Shown: positions 15,271-26,461 of the stretch, piece by piece
Layout of the letters: each line of letters begins with the position of its first letter
Position numbering within the stretch: the first letter of the stretch is position 1
DNA from: Trichoderma breve
Taxonomy: Eukaryota; Ascomycota; Sordariomycetes; Hypocreales; Hypocreaceae
Reading direction: 5' to 3'
NCBI RefSeq assembly: GCF_028502605.1
Contig: NC_079232.1
Coordinates: forward strand, 5,642,001 to 5,706,000
DNA length: 64,000 nucleotides
Position numbers and translations under genes: made by a program
Notes under the pieces: model-generated
What the model saw: only the letters and a program-made list of their open reading frames with translations
Told to the model about the DNA's origin: nothing
The model's database searches: none

Positions 15271-16665
15271 TATCTACTGCGTTAAACGACGTTAGTGTCG
15301 TTCCTCTCCCAGCAAGGTGAGATGTAGTATTACTGTACTTCCATACCTTATTCTTTGTAGGGATGGTCACTTGATGGACCAGGGAGGTTTACAACCAGAA
15401 ACTTCTAGTCGGAAAGCAGAGGATTGAGTACCAGAGAAGGGCTTCTACCCAAGCAGTTAGCTTCCCTGAGCGCCAGCCGATTGCTTAATTTAATACAAAC
15501 TGACCTTTTGCTCTTCTTCTCTTGACTCAGTTATCAGGTCAAGTATAGTATTGGCCTTGACTGGGAGAGTAGCGGTGTTAGGTATCTTGGTGAGGAGTAG
15601 CGCTGCCAAACCGCCTGCGGCTGAAGGATGAACTCGAGCAAGAAGAGGGGTTGGGAAAAGATATTTTCCGCTTCTACAAATCAGAGGAAGCAAGGACTCG
15701 AGCGAATCTGAGCGTGCTTCAGCTTCCAACCTGCATGATACATGGATACATGATATCAGGTACTCAAGTACTTTATGCAAGCGAGTGTTTTGGGCCATCA
15801 CCACAAGATGCAGCACAAGAAGCCCAATTGCCTCGGGCGCGATGCAGCATGTACATGTGATATCCTAGCAGTGTCGATCACTGAATGATTGAGCATTGCT
15901 GGCAACTTGCCTTTTATGCATCAACATGTACGGAGAATATTGTATTCTCTCGGCAAGCTGGCTTTTGGATACAGATCAAGTACCTCATATCGTTAGGATT
16001 AGTGTAGGATCTCAAGGTGGTATCGATAGAGCGGAGGTAACCTCTGTGTACAGGGCGAATGGTTCATTGCCGGAAATTTCTCGTAGGCTTGCATTTGGAA
16101 AATACGACACCTGCTAAACACACAGAGAGCTGGGCTATTTATGGAAGCAAAGCATGTATTTTTACGTTGTACACCATTGTGAACGAAGAGATACCGGTGT
16201 ATGGTATTGAAAATTCGCTGGTGAACAAGGTCAATCATACATCTTCATGGGTGTGTACTGAAACCGGGAAACATGGTTGATACTCGCACATCTATTTACA
16301 CCACATGAACAACAACTGCTGCTTTGAAGTCAAGAAGAAACAAGAAGCGGGCTAGAATGGCTTCCATACCCACCAGAAGCGCAAAGGGTTTCCACTTTAC
16401 CGCGCCTTTCTTTTCGCCAATTCGACCATCTTGCGATCGCTTCAATTTCCCGCCATGAAAAGGATTTAGCGCCAGGGCTCCCCCACGGGGCGGCTTGCCC
16501 GAGCCGCTGTAGATACTACTCCGCACAAATTGGCTATTCGTCAAGGACTCTCTGCAGCTGGAGAATCAAAATGTGGGCGAAAATGGTCAGGCTGAAGCGA
16601 CCGGTTCTATCTTCTAACATCTTCCGCGAGATTGACTCAACTACATGTATTGAGCTACCAAGAAA
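15271..16665. other. 1.4 kb gap, no gene supported
   Basis: It contains the promoter of the APH-fold gene and the 3' side of the transporter gene. Short frames at about 15490-15816 and 16059-16280 lack family resemblance and splice support. No repeats of note. Confidence 0.45.
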
Positions 16666-18229
16666 TCACATCCATCCGATGCGCTTCCACAAGAAAGACG
16701 TGCCCCCAATCACGGCCGTGGCTCCTGTAAAAGCAATGACCGGGCCATAGCCGCTTCCATAGCCGCCGGCAGCCTGTCCCTGCCACGCCATGCTCTTGAC
16801 CAAAGCCTCGCTCAAAGGTCCGGATACAACATTGCCAATGCCTCGGCCGGCTGCGAGATATCCAAAGATCATGACTGGGTCAAAAGCAGATCCTGCATTC
16901 GCAGTGCCTTGTTGGCTCGGCTTCGACGTAACCTGCTTAATAACGCCGGTCCAAGTAGACGTATAAGATCCGGCGAAGAAGCCGTATATGACGCAAAAGA
17001 CGTACAGGACGGCCATGTTGGTCGCAAATCCCCACAGCAAGAATGTCCCGATAACCGTACCCACCGTCGAAATCATGATGCACGTAGTAGGGTGAAATCG
17101 ATCAACAAAGACTCCCATGGCGATGCATCCAAACACGGACGCCACGTTTACGGCCAGGATAGTCGACGCGGCGGGGAATGCCTGGGAGCCGAGGATCGAG
17201 CTGGCGTACGACGGCAGGTACAGGCCAGGCATGAAGAATCCCAGCGCTTCGACAATGTTTGCTGCTTGATACATTAAGAACGAGCGGTCAAGCAAGAAGC
17301 CCAGCTTGAATGGCTTGTAGTTCGATTTGACGGAGACCGGGAGTCGGGGCTTGATAAAATATACCACAGGTATCGTCAGAACAAAGAGGGCGACGGCCCA
17401 GATGCGAAGCGTCGTCCGTAGTCCGTATCGTCCCAGCAAGAACTCGAGCAGCAATGGAATTGCGAATCCACCAAGGCCAGATCCAGCCCACATACACCCA
17501 AATGCCAATCCCTTGCGCTTGACAAACCACTCGTCCATGTACAGGATGCAGGGGCCGTAGCAGATCGAACCGCCGATGGCGAAGAGGACACCCTGGGTCA
17601 GGATCAGGTGCCAGACAGTCTGTGAGAAGGAGCTCAATGCAAGAGCTACACACATGATGAGGAGGCCCGCAAGTGGACCATATCGATTCTGCTTGGGATA
17701 GAGTCTCATGAGAGGGAACACAAGGGGGGCAGACAGGTACATAGTTCCCTGTGACGACGAGCAGCCAAGTGTTAGTTGACGACAGCAACTGAGCAAGGGA
17801 TAGAAGAAAGCAGAGAGGGGAAAGGATAGGGAAGCTTACCATTGCAGTTGTACCGATTGCGGCAATGCTAGAAGAGCCTTTGAACGGCTCGTGAGTGCTG
17901 TAGTAATTTTGGAAAATACCAAAGGCAAAGGGGAAACCTAGTCCAGCGAAAGATAATGTCATCGTTAGACATGCAGCACATGATGATACGCATAACAATA
18001 ACCGAAAAGGTCAGACAGTGCACTCACCCCACACAAGACACTCAATGATGAAGCAAGCCGTCAAGAACAGCATCGCGTCTTTACCCGTGTCGACGGGAGG
18101 AAGCGAGACTCCTCCATGTTCGTGTTCCGAGGGGACATCTGGGGAGAGAGAGGAGGAATCCCCAGGTGTAGTCGTGTCGAGTTGGATCGACTCTAATTGA
18201 GGCTGGTCCTCGAAAGACGTTCGTCCCAT
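16666..18229 (-). CDS. MFS transporter, monocarboxylate (MCT/SLC16-like) type, 460 aa
   Basis: This is a plasma-membrane-type major facilitator. Three exons, complement of 16666-17748, 17840-17937 and 18028-18229, join in frame to 461 codons with stop. A hydrophilic Ser/Pro-rich N-terminus of about 50 residues precedes the first membrane helix (TACFIIECLVWGFPFAFGIF). The loop after the fourth helix, DEWFVKRKGLAFG followed by MWAGSGLGG, is typical of fungal MCT-like carriers, and about 12 hydrophobic segments are visible. The likely role is proton-linked uptake or export of a carboxylate or related small acid; the substrate cannot be read from sequence. The start is ATG 18229 (MGRTSFED); longer upstream frames lack an ATG. 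Confidence 0.9.
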
Positions 18230-19276
18230 TGTGACTCCTGGCTTGGAATTGATGTTGCAGAAGCCAATGCGATGAAGGGCGGTGCCCAATGGAGGATGAC
18301 CGAATAAATAGATAAAGTCACGTTAAATCAGCAACTGCCGAGTCTCCAACACCCTCCGATACCGAGCTATGTCTGCGGATACGAGACATTGGTTTGCTCC
18401 ACAAATCTCTCTCTTTCGGCGCGCCCTTGTTTTGAGGCGATGCAGATAACATAACGGCGTGAGATTAATAATCGCTCACACCCCGTTTTTGGCGGTGACT
18501 TCTAGTTTGTAGGAGCCAACGCCAGTGGTTCTCCATAAAGGGGATCTTCTTGGTCAGCAGCATGGAGTCTCACCGCAAAGGGTGGAGGGAGGGACTCCAT
18601 AGATAGCGGGCTGCGGAAAAGTCCGGGGAAACGCAGATGCTGTATGAATACGTGAGTAACCCGAACGGACTTGTACACGCTGCTTTCCAAGGCTCGTTTC
18701 CCCACACAGGCGATCAGCTCGTATTGTGGAAATTATCACCTTGGGCAAAAGCAGTTGCACAGAATGCACAGCCTCTTCGGAGCCAGCCCTCGTACGGACA
18801 CAGACATGGACAACGGATATCTGCGTCAAAGGATCATCAGCGACCATACGATAGTACCAATAACCTGAATCAGTTCTGTTAAACCTCCGCCATCGCCCTC
18901 CCTCCTCGTCGATGCCTCGCCGCTGCTCTCAATGCAGATTTCGTATGGAAGAGTGGCGATGTTGAGTGACTATCAGTGCGGATCCTGAATAGGTATGGAG
19001 ATGATGGAGAAGAAGAAGGGGAAGAGGAAAAGCCTTGTGTTGCAGCTTTTCTGTGTTTGGGATGAAATATTCGTCTTTCACCTTGGCGGAAGGGTGGTAG
19101 AATGGTTTGGAGGGCGGTGCACCATTCATGAGGAAGGAGCCAAAAACGTAGAACCGTAGTACTTGTACAGCGACTGATAAGGTACCTCGGTACAAAATGA
19201 TGCAAGAGATGGTGGCACATTTGCCAAGAAAACGTTGCTCGATATTAACATGAACAATATCTATATTCCCCTATTA

Positions 19277-19375
19277 TTTACTACTATAGCTGCATTCTTC
19301 TACTATCTGCTACTATAGATATATATGTTTCTTAGTAGTTACTGCCGTAACTATACTCGGCCAGTATTTGATACT
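19277..19375 (+). repeat. Diverged dispersed repeat, copy A
   Basis: It shares three blocks in the same order with the reverse complement of 35033-35133: TTTACTACTATAG, TTCTTCTACTATCTGCTACT and CCAGTATTTGATACT. Overall length is 99 versus 101 bases, with shifted inner spacing. The sequence is rich in CTA triplets, so partial convergence is possible. Confidence 0.45.
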
Positions 19376-19640
19376 ATCACTACTATTAAATTTGCGACGC
19401 AAGATGCTGAAGAACAGAAAAAGATGGCGGAGGACATGGCAGCCATACGCAAGTACTTCGGGGAAGAGGCCAAGCGTCGTGGAAAGCGTAGGATCGAAGA
19501 CGAAAGCGATGAAGAGGACGGACGACGAAAGAACCGACGGACGCGTCAGAAGATGAGGATCACGGACGTGACGACGAGGATTACGGATATGATGACGAGG
19601 CAGTGAGATGGCAAAATTGGGGTGATGTATAGGCATTCGC
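19325..19640 (+). pseudogene. Possible relic of a small charged protein
   Basis: The plus frame starting at ATG 19325 reads into a Lys/Glu-rich helix-like segment (EEQKKMAEDMAAIRKYFGEE, then basic) and then an acidic segment. In its last third the more natural continuation lies in another frame (TDASEDEDHGRDDEDYGYDD, then a stop at about 19630), as if a single frameshift separates the two halves. The family is not recognised. It could equally be a short species-specific gene read in one frame (93 aa). Confidence 0.25.
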
Positions 19641-21518
19641 TTGTTTAAGCATAAGATTAACCATGACAAATCCACCAATATGGTGGTGGAATCCGCGAAA
19701 ATAAATAGTCCAACCAACAGCATTACAAGGTCGCCCTACATTCGTCCTCTGATATCTTCCAAATTCCTCAAGGCACCGTATACTTCATGTCGCGCTGCCG
19801 CTCCCCCGACGTCGAGAACTATATACATCGTGGTCTGAAACGCTTACAAGCTCGTCATTGTAGATGATGAATACAAACAGGGTGTACTCTGTTCTTGTGC
19901 CGGAGGGAGGGGCCGAGGTCGATCTCTCGTGCAAGGGTTGACGAGAATCATTTCTGGAGAAGTATTGTCAACTCCAGAACAATTAGCAGGCAATAGCAAT
20001 AGAGACCACATACGACAGACAGGTAAAACATTCTGAGACGGGAAGAGACTCTGAGATGAGCTCTCCGCAACCTGGGCAGTGGACGAGTTCGCACATAGCA
20101 GGGCGATTAACGAAGAGTGCAGTAACACTATACAGCTGGAGCTGTAGTGAATGCCTGATCAAGGTATATCACTGCAAGCTGTTATACAGCCGAAAAGAAA
20201 AAGATGAAGAAAAAAAATGAATATGCAAACGATCGGGCAGCCAATATAAGAGATGGCCAACCTGGAGCTCGATCTCGCACATCTGGTTGCTAAGTGACCA
20301 GAGCAATCGGGTGTTCGCTTCTGCCTGCTTTATACACATTACACGTCTATTTCTCGCTTCGAATTGTGCCGAGCACCCTCTGTCTGTCTGTCTCGAGGTC
20401 TCGGAATGTCACCAGCCTAGTATCAGTAAGACAGAGACCGTCACAGAGGGGTACCAAAACAAGGAAAAAGAAAAAAAAAAGAGACAAAGGTAAGACCTGC
20501 CAGGTCCTTCATCACCTAGCATCCGTCAAAATGGTGGCGGCCTCCTAGTTCCCTTTCGACCATTCTTGCGAGCCAACGCCGCCGTGAGCACATTTTCTCT
20601 CCCCGTATCAAGCCCTCCATCACACGTTCTCGAGCCCTCGTGATGGTCAGTATGCCAAACTCTGTTGGCGAAAATGTCACAGATAAAGGGGGTCTAGGCT
20701 GCAAGGTACAGGCAGATGGATGGGCAAACGCCCACACCCTCTTTGGATGATCGACAACGGAAAAATCGAGTTGACGGCCTCGGGAACTAACCGAGAGGAT
20801 CCCAGATGCGTGACGCTTCTTTCGAGACGGCTAACCTTGCCTGTTGAGCATGATATAAGCGACAGACTGTCTAGCTCGTAGCGACAGCCGGTTCAACTGT
20901 TCCTTTGGCTGGATCTGAATCTTGATTATGAGGATGCGGATGATCGATACATACTGGCACTGCCTCATTGTAGGCCACCATCGCATCGTCGCATGGAGCA
21001 GTTTCCGCAGCACGCACCTGTCAGCTGTCACAGTCAGTTTGGGTAGGATTTATGTGATTCGCCGTATATTGACTCACTTCACATGGCTCCGGGAATTGAT
21101 ACATCCAAGGGACTGTCTATATGAATCTTGTAAACAACAGAGTGGCCGAAGTGAGCAAGGTTCTTTGTACATGGTCTGTTCGTCTCTCCTAACAACCCTC
21201 CAAAGTTTAAGACGGCATTTCAGCCAGTCAACGTGCTCGATAGGCGAAGTTCGAATCACGGACGTCGTCATTACCGGAAGATAATGGAGAAAATTGGAGG
21301 AAAAGAAGGATGCGGGGGTGTGAAAGCAGAAAGGTAGGGTAGCATTAGGCTACACTCTTGCTGTGATTCTGGTTGATGCAGTTTGATGGTGTCTTCCATG
21401 TGAATACTTGCCCAAAGCGCCGTGGTATTACTAGATACCTCAGGAAGAAAAAGAACGGAGGAAAGAACGAGATACCCAATAATCAAAGAGTCGATAAATG
21501 ACAACGCGCAATAGAATT

Positions 21519-21590
21519 ATTTTTTTTTAATTTTTAATTTTTTTAATTTTAATTTTAGTATTGTAATTCTTTTGTTAAAATGTAAATAAA
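21519..21590. repeat. AT-rich low-complexity block
   Basis: About 70 bases are almost entirely A and T (runs of TTTTTAATTTT), in contrast to the near-balanced composition around it. No function is assigned. Confidence 0.7.
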
Positions 21591-22718
21591 GCGAAATCAG
21601 AAGACGACATCAACAGAAGTAAATAGAAAAATCAGGGGCACAAGGACAACACCATCTCGACATCACAGCCCCCAATGACTGCCTCCTACCTTGCACCCAC
21701 ACGGTGCAATGGCAATGAAGAAGAGCTATAATTGCACAAATCCTCCGTCCCCGTGTAACACCAAGCCTCGCTCACAGGGCTGACCAACAACATTAGATAT
21801 AATTCAAGGTTCACCCTGGCTGGTCGATGATGATCCACACACACGAACGCATACGATTGTGAATTAAACAAGGCGAAGAGGATAATTGTCAAGAGCCAGC
21901 CCTGGGGTCGGGCATACTTGTGCCGAGAATGGCAGATACAAAAAGTCGATCTATCGGCACCTTTTTCGGAAACATACTCAAGCCTGGAATATGCTTGTCC
22001 GGAGAAGCGCCGTAGCTTGAAACTGCACTAGACGTCGGATCAAGTCCGTCGAGGATCATCGCGACATCGTTGTAGCTTGCAAAGAATCAGGCCACAATTG
22101 CCCATGCTGCAGCCAACAGACTCTTTGAAAGAAGCAAACGTAGATGGAAAGAGTTGGTCCACATCACACAACACAGTCTTTGGTAAACCAGCTAGCTGCC
22201 TTATATTTCGCCCCTTGTATTTCGCCCAGCCAACATGTTCGTCTTTTTTCGTCTTTACTAGTAAAAGCCACCCGACTTAAGCCCAAAATGCAGCGCCATG
22301 ACAAACTCCACCAGAGCATCCAATCAATACAGAGAGTCGTCGTCCGTTTCTTGAAACCCCAAGCATCCGTCCATCTATTACCATTGGGGCCTGTATTCCA
22401 TCCTCCGTGCCGTACCAAATGTTTTGTTCTCCTCCCCTTTCCCCCCCGTCCCAGCTCAAGCGGAAAACGCGCCAGCATACCCGCAGTAATTAAACGACAA
22501 GAGGAGAAGAAAAAATTATAATAACTGACAAGGTATTCATCATACAGTTCTAAACAGATTTCGCGCTTGCTGATATCCTGTTGAGAAGAAGAGAAGTGAG
22601 AGAAGAAGGAAAGGGGGGTGGGAACCAGGGAGGTCTTTCGGGGTCATCCGGATGAAGCAGAGTGATGGTGAATTAGAATCAAGCTAATATTATATCAATG
22701 AATTGAGACCGGGGAATT

Positions 22719-24495
22719 TTATGCGTAGAGAGCCTCAACGAGGTAAATAATGCCAAACAGCAAGAAGGCAACGGCGCCACCGACGGTCACTATACACCAT
22801 TGGTTAGAACTTGTGCTCATCTAATGAACAAGGGGGGAGTATAGGTATGATCTGCTACTTACCAACTTTGAGACTGACGCGTCCAGCAATGGCTCGGCCG
22901 CCAATGACTGCAACACCCGTGCAGATGCAGTGTCCAGCCAGGGCACCAAGAGTAACCCACCAATAGTCCTGTCCAGCAGCCATTGCAATGGTAGCAATCT
23001 GGCTTCGGTCTCCCCACTCGCCCAAAAAGGTCATGACAAAGGTCTGAACCCACGCAGGGCTGAGGATGAGGGAGCAGAGATTGCTGATGCCGCTGACGAA
23101 GCCGCTGCCACTGCCTGATTTGCGGGAGGGGATCCGGGAGGGTGACTCTGAAGGTGACCGGGGGGAGGGAAACCTGTTCTTGCGCGAGGTCCTGCCACCG
23201 AGGCCCATTTCCAAGGCATCGCCGGAGATGGGGCCGCCTCTACGCTCAAGCTCCTTTTCCTTCTCGGCAAGTTCCTGTTCGACCTCGTGCATCTCGGCAG
23301 TGACGCCTTCGTTGGGGTCCATCTGCATTCCCTCTCGCAAAAGTCTGGCTCCAAAGACGAAAAACAGACCCGCGGCAAGAAGACCAGTGAGACGCTTGGG
23401 GATCAGAGCTGGAACGGCATGGCCCAGGACCGCGGACAGAACCGTCATGACTAAAAGGGCACCGAAGGCGGCAGAAAAGACGACCATGCGATCGTGCTTC
23501 ATCGCCATGAGAGCCGCAATGAGAAACGTCTTGTCTCCAACTTCAGAGACCAGGATCATGGTGAAAGACAGGATGAAGGAGTGGAAAGGCTGGATAATGC
23601 CCTCGTCCTGTTCGGTGGCCTTTGCGGCTGATGATGAGCCTCCAGCTTGAGGCTTGGAGATGTCGAGGTGGTCTTTCTTTGCGGAGTCGGGGACGGGCGG
23701 CGACACTTGCTTGCGATCCATATCGGGAAGATCATCAGGTTTCTATCCATGATTGTGCGTGTTAGTGCATTGATTCATTTATTTTTCATTCAACCTCTCA
23801 ACGGTTCAAAGGTGGGGTGACTTTGGGAAACAGAGAAAGAAAGGGGAAGGCAGGCTGAATTGCAGTCGTACCTCGAGCCCGGTGTAGCCTGTATCTTCAC
23901 CATCTTTGTCAGATGCCGACTTTGACTTTGCATTTTCCTTGTCGGCGTCTCCTCCCTTGGTCTTCTCCTTGCCCTTTTCAATCTTCTTCTCTTCGCTGTG
24001 GGGGATCGGGGGATGCTCCTTGGGTGCTTCAGGCTGGTTGACAAGCTTCTCGCCAGTCTTGCCTTCGTGGGCCTTGCGGGCCTTGTCCTTTTCGGAAACG
24101 CCTCCCTCGGTGCCTGTTGTGCCATCCTGAGGCTTCTCGCGGTTCTTGTCGAACATGACGCCATCGTTGGACTCGGGAATCTTCTTGCCATCGACGACTG
24201 TGACATCCTTGGGCCGTCCCTTGAGGGTGGGCAGGTCCTTTTCGCCCTTGGTCTCGGTCGAGACGGTGCCGTCGGTCTCGACAAACGGGCCGAGATGAGG
24301 CTTGCCATCCTTTCCGTCGACGGGCGCGTCCTTGGTAGGCACGCCGAGGCGGCCCTTGAGTATCGCGACATCCGCTACATCGGCGGCAGGGATCGAGTCT
24401 TTGTCATTGCCGGCAGCGGGGTTTGTCGCAAGGGCGCTGGCGATGGAGGGGAGCAGGAGGAGGAGGATAGGAGCTTGCTTCGCGCGGAATTGCAT
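22719..24495 (-). CDS. Gdt1/TMEM165 (UPF0016) family cation transporter, 524 aa
   Basis: Three exons, complement of 22719-22789, 22863-23742 and 23872-24495, give exactly 525 codons with stop. The membrane core carries both family signatures, SEVGDKTFLIAALMAMKHDR and LGEWGDRSQIATIAMAAGQ, the two E-x-G-D-K/R-S/T motifs that bind Ca2+/Mn2+. By analogy with yeast Gdt1 and human TMEM165 it exchanges these ions for protons in the Golgi and supports glycosylation. The N-terminus is a clear signal peptide (MQFRAKQAPILLLLLPSIAS). About 210 hydrophilic Lys/Glu/Asp/Gly-rich residues follow before the first membrane helix, making it far longer than yeast Gdt1 (about 280 aa). Most of the extension is the first exon. 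A second charged loop, with an RKNRFPSPRSPSESPSRIP-like Ser/Pro/Arg stretch, separates the two conserved halves. Confidence 0.93.
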
Positions 24496-26461
24496 GGTGG
24501 CGGTAGATCTCGGTAGCTAATGAGCGAATGCTGTTCTCAGCGCATCAGGATACTCGCAGGTCGGTGGGCACGACACGAGCCTTGCCGGGTGCAAGGCGTG
24601 GGAACAGGGCAATTCGAATGGAACCAGTGCTGGAATACGACCTTAATGGAGGCGAGATGAGAGACGGAAAGGGGGAGGATCGAATGAGCGATTGAGGATG
24701 CAGGCTCGCGTGTCTGCGGTGGATGCACAGGGCTCGGAGGAGGATTAACTTTGACGGAATGCTTCTCGTCGATCCAGGTCAAAGGAGTGGCCAGGTAGGC
24801 GATTGCAAAGAAGGAGAGTTGAGAATAGAGGGAGGAAAAAAAAAAAAAGAAAATGAGGGAGAGCGAGAGAAAGTTGAAAAAGTCAAGGTGGTGAATTGGA
24901 AAAAAGGAGACAAAGACGTCCGTAAATGGAAGACAGAGAAGAGCTAGATCGTCCAAGGTTGGGATGGAACTTGTTCTCTTTTTCTTGCGCCCCTCCAATT
25001 GCGTGGAAGATCAAATGCCAATGTGAAGCCAGGCAGGGTTTGGTTTGGGATACTATCAGGCAGGGCAAAAAGGTACAGGTGGTCGTTTAGATTTGTGACA
25101 TTATCCGCATAGACGGAGCAGGTACCTCTGCATGCTTGCAGTTAGTGGCATTAAGCCAACTGCGGACTACGGGGGCAATTGAGAAGCGCTACTTGGAAAC
25201 TTTGTTTCTTTTGCCCCTGAAAGCGAATTTTAGGTACACGCAGATTCAAGCCTGAGCCTTTGGACTACGAGTACTTCATACAGCATTGATGGCATGTTGG
25301 ATCACCCTTCTGAAACAAAACGGTAGCCGGATCAGGCTCGAGGCAGGCCATTCGCCAATCGGGAACAAAAAAGGGCTGCGCGTTCTTTTTGCCTCTCCTG
25401 ACTCCTTACAGATGGGTGGCATTGCTAAGGTACAGTGTGGAGTCTACAGTGGATTCGAGAGCTGCGATTTCAGTTGTTTGGACCTAGACGGAGAATTTTA
25501 TGGAGCAGCTCACCCCTACATTTGATGGACATTCATATTGATATACTAGTCTAGGTAGGCGGTGTCTCTTGCTGGCGTGTTAATACGAGCACCTTCGCTG
25601 GTGGTAATAATGCCGGTCCATGCTATTTTCCTATTCTTGGAGTAGGTAGTTATAGCAAACGGAGCACTCTTTGATGCTGCATTTGTTGTATGGCGATAGT
25701 AGTGATTCTTCGTTGCACAGCGACGACGTGATTAGTATTGATGAGGTAGGCAGGTATGGCTTTTTTGTATGCACTCTATTAATGCCCGAGAAACAACTGC
25801 CAATGTCAAGAATACTTTAGGTTGTTATACCATAACTTAGAAGCGGCATAGAAAGAGGCGCATTCGACTGTAGGTGGCATACAGACGCAGTCGAGATCAA
25901 CGGCATCAGCGTCGATGCCCAAGATCTTGGACAAGCTCGGAGCATCAATGGATCAGTGGGAACATATCGCACAGCGCTATAACATACCCCAACTTTAGGC
26001 GCCCGTCCACTATAACAACGCTCCCGATAGCGCACCTACAGGCGATTCCTCGCCCGCATCTTATCTAATCCTCTCCCCCTCGCCACTATCTTCCCCGCTG
26101 CACCAGATGGATGGCGTCACGGCTTTATTCAACCTGATGGATCCAATACTTCCGTCAGTTTACTTCTAAGCTGTGCGGGTCGCCGTTTATCGCCCATACA
26201 ACTGCTGCTGCCGTAATCACCGTGCTACCTAAACTCCGAGGGCATTTGATCCTCTTTTGCCTGACAAATGTCCTCTAATCCGTAACATTTTCTCTCCGTA
26301 GACATCGGCCATCTTGATCAGCTTCGGCATTTGCTATTGCTCCAAAGCGGATTCGATTGCATCGCAATCTGAAGCACCCGCCTCCGCGACTCCCGGCTCA
26401 CCTATACATCTGCTGGGACTAACGACTGTAGTGATAATCTAGACGGTTGGTGACACCCGCA
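24496..26461. other. 2 kb divergent intergenic region
   Basis: It holds the promoters of the minus-strand Gdt1-like gene and the plus-strand WD40 gene. There is a 12-base A run near 24837 and purine-rich sequence around it. Open frames such as 25286-25525 show no family resemblance. Confidence 0.45.

Larger units (their letters stand above)
18230..22718. other. 4.5 kb gene-poor stretch
   Basis: No complete conserved gene is visible. Items inside: a decayed-looking basic/acidic frame at 19325-19640, a diverged repeat at 19277-19375 shared with 35033-35133, a purine run near 20465, and an AT-rich block at 21519-21590. Open frames on both strands around 20.3-21.3 kb and 22.1-22.5 kb are short and mutually overlapping, so I do not call them. 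The last few hundred bases are the 3' side of the Gdt1-like gene. Confidence 0.45.

Noticed and set aside
15490..15816. 108-codon minus-strand frame
   Set aside because: No recognisable motif, no ATG with good context, and composition like flanking non-coding DNA.
25286..25525. 79-codon plus-strand frame in the 24.5-26.4 kb gap
   Set aside because: Isolated, no homology seen and no splice or promoter support.
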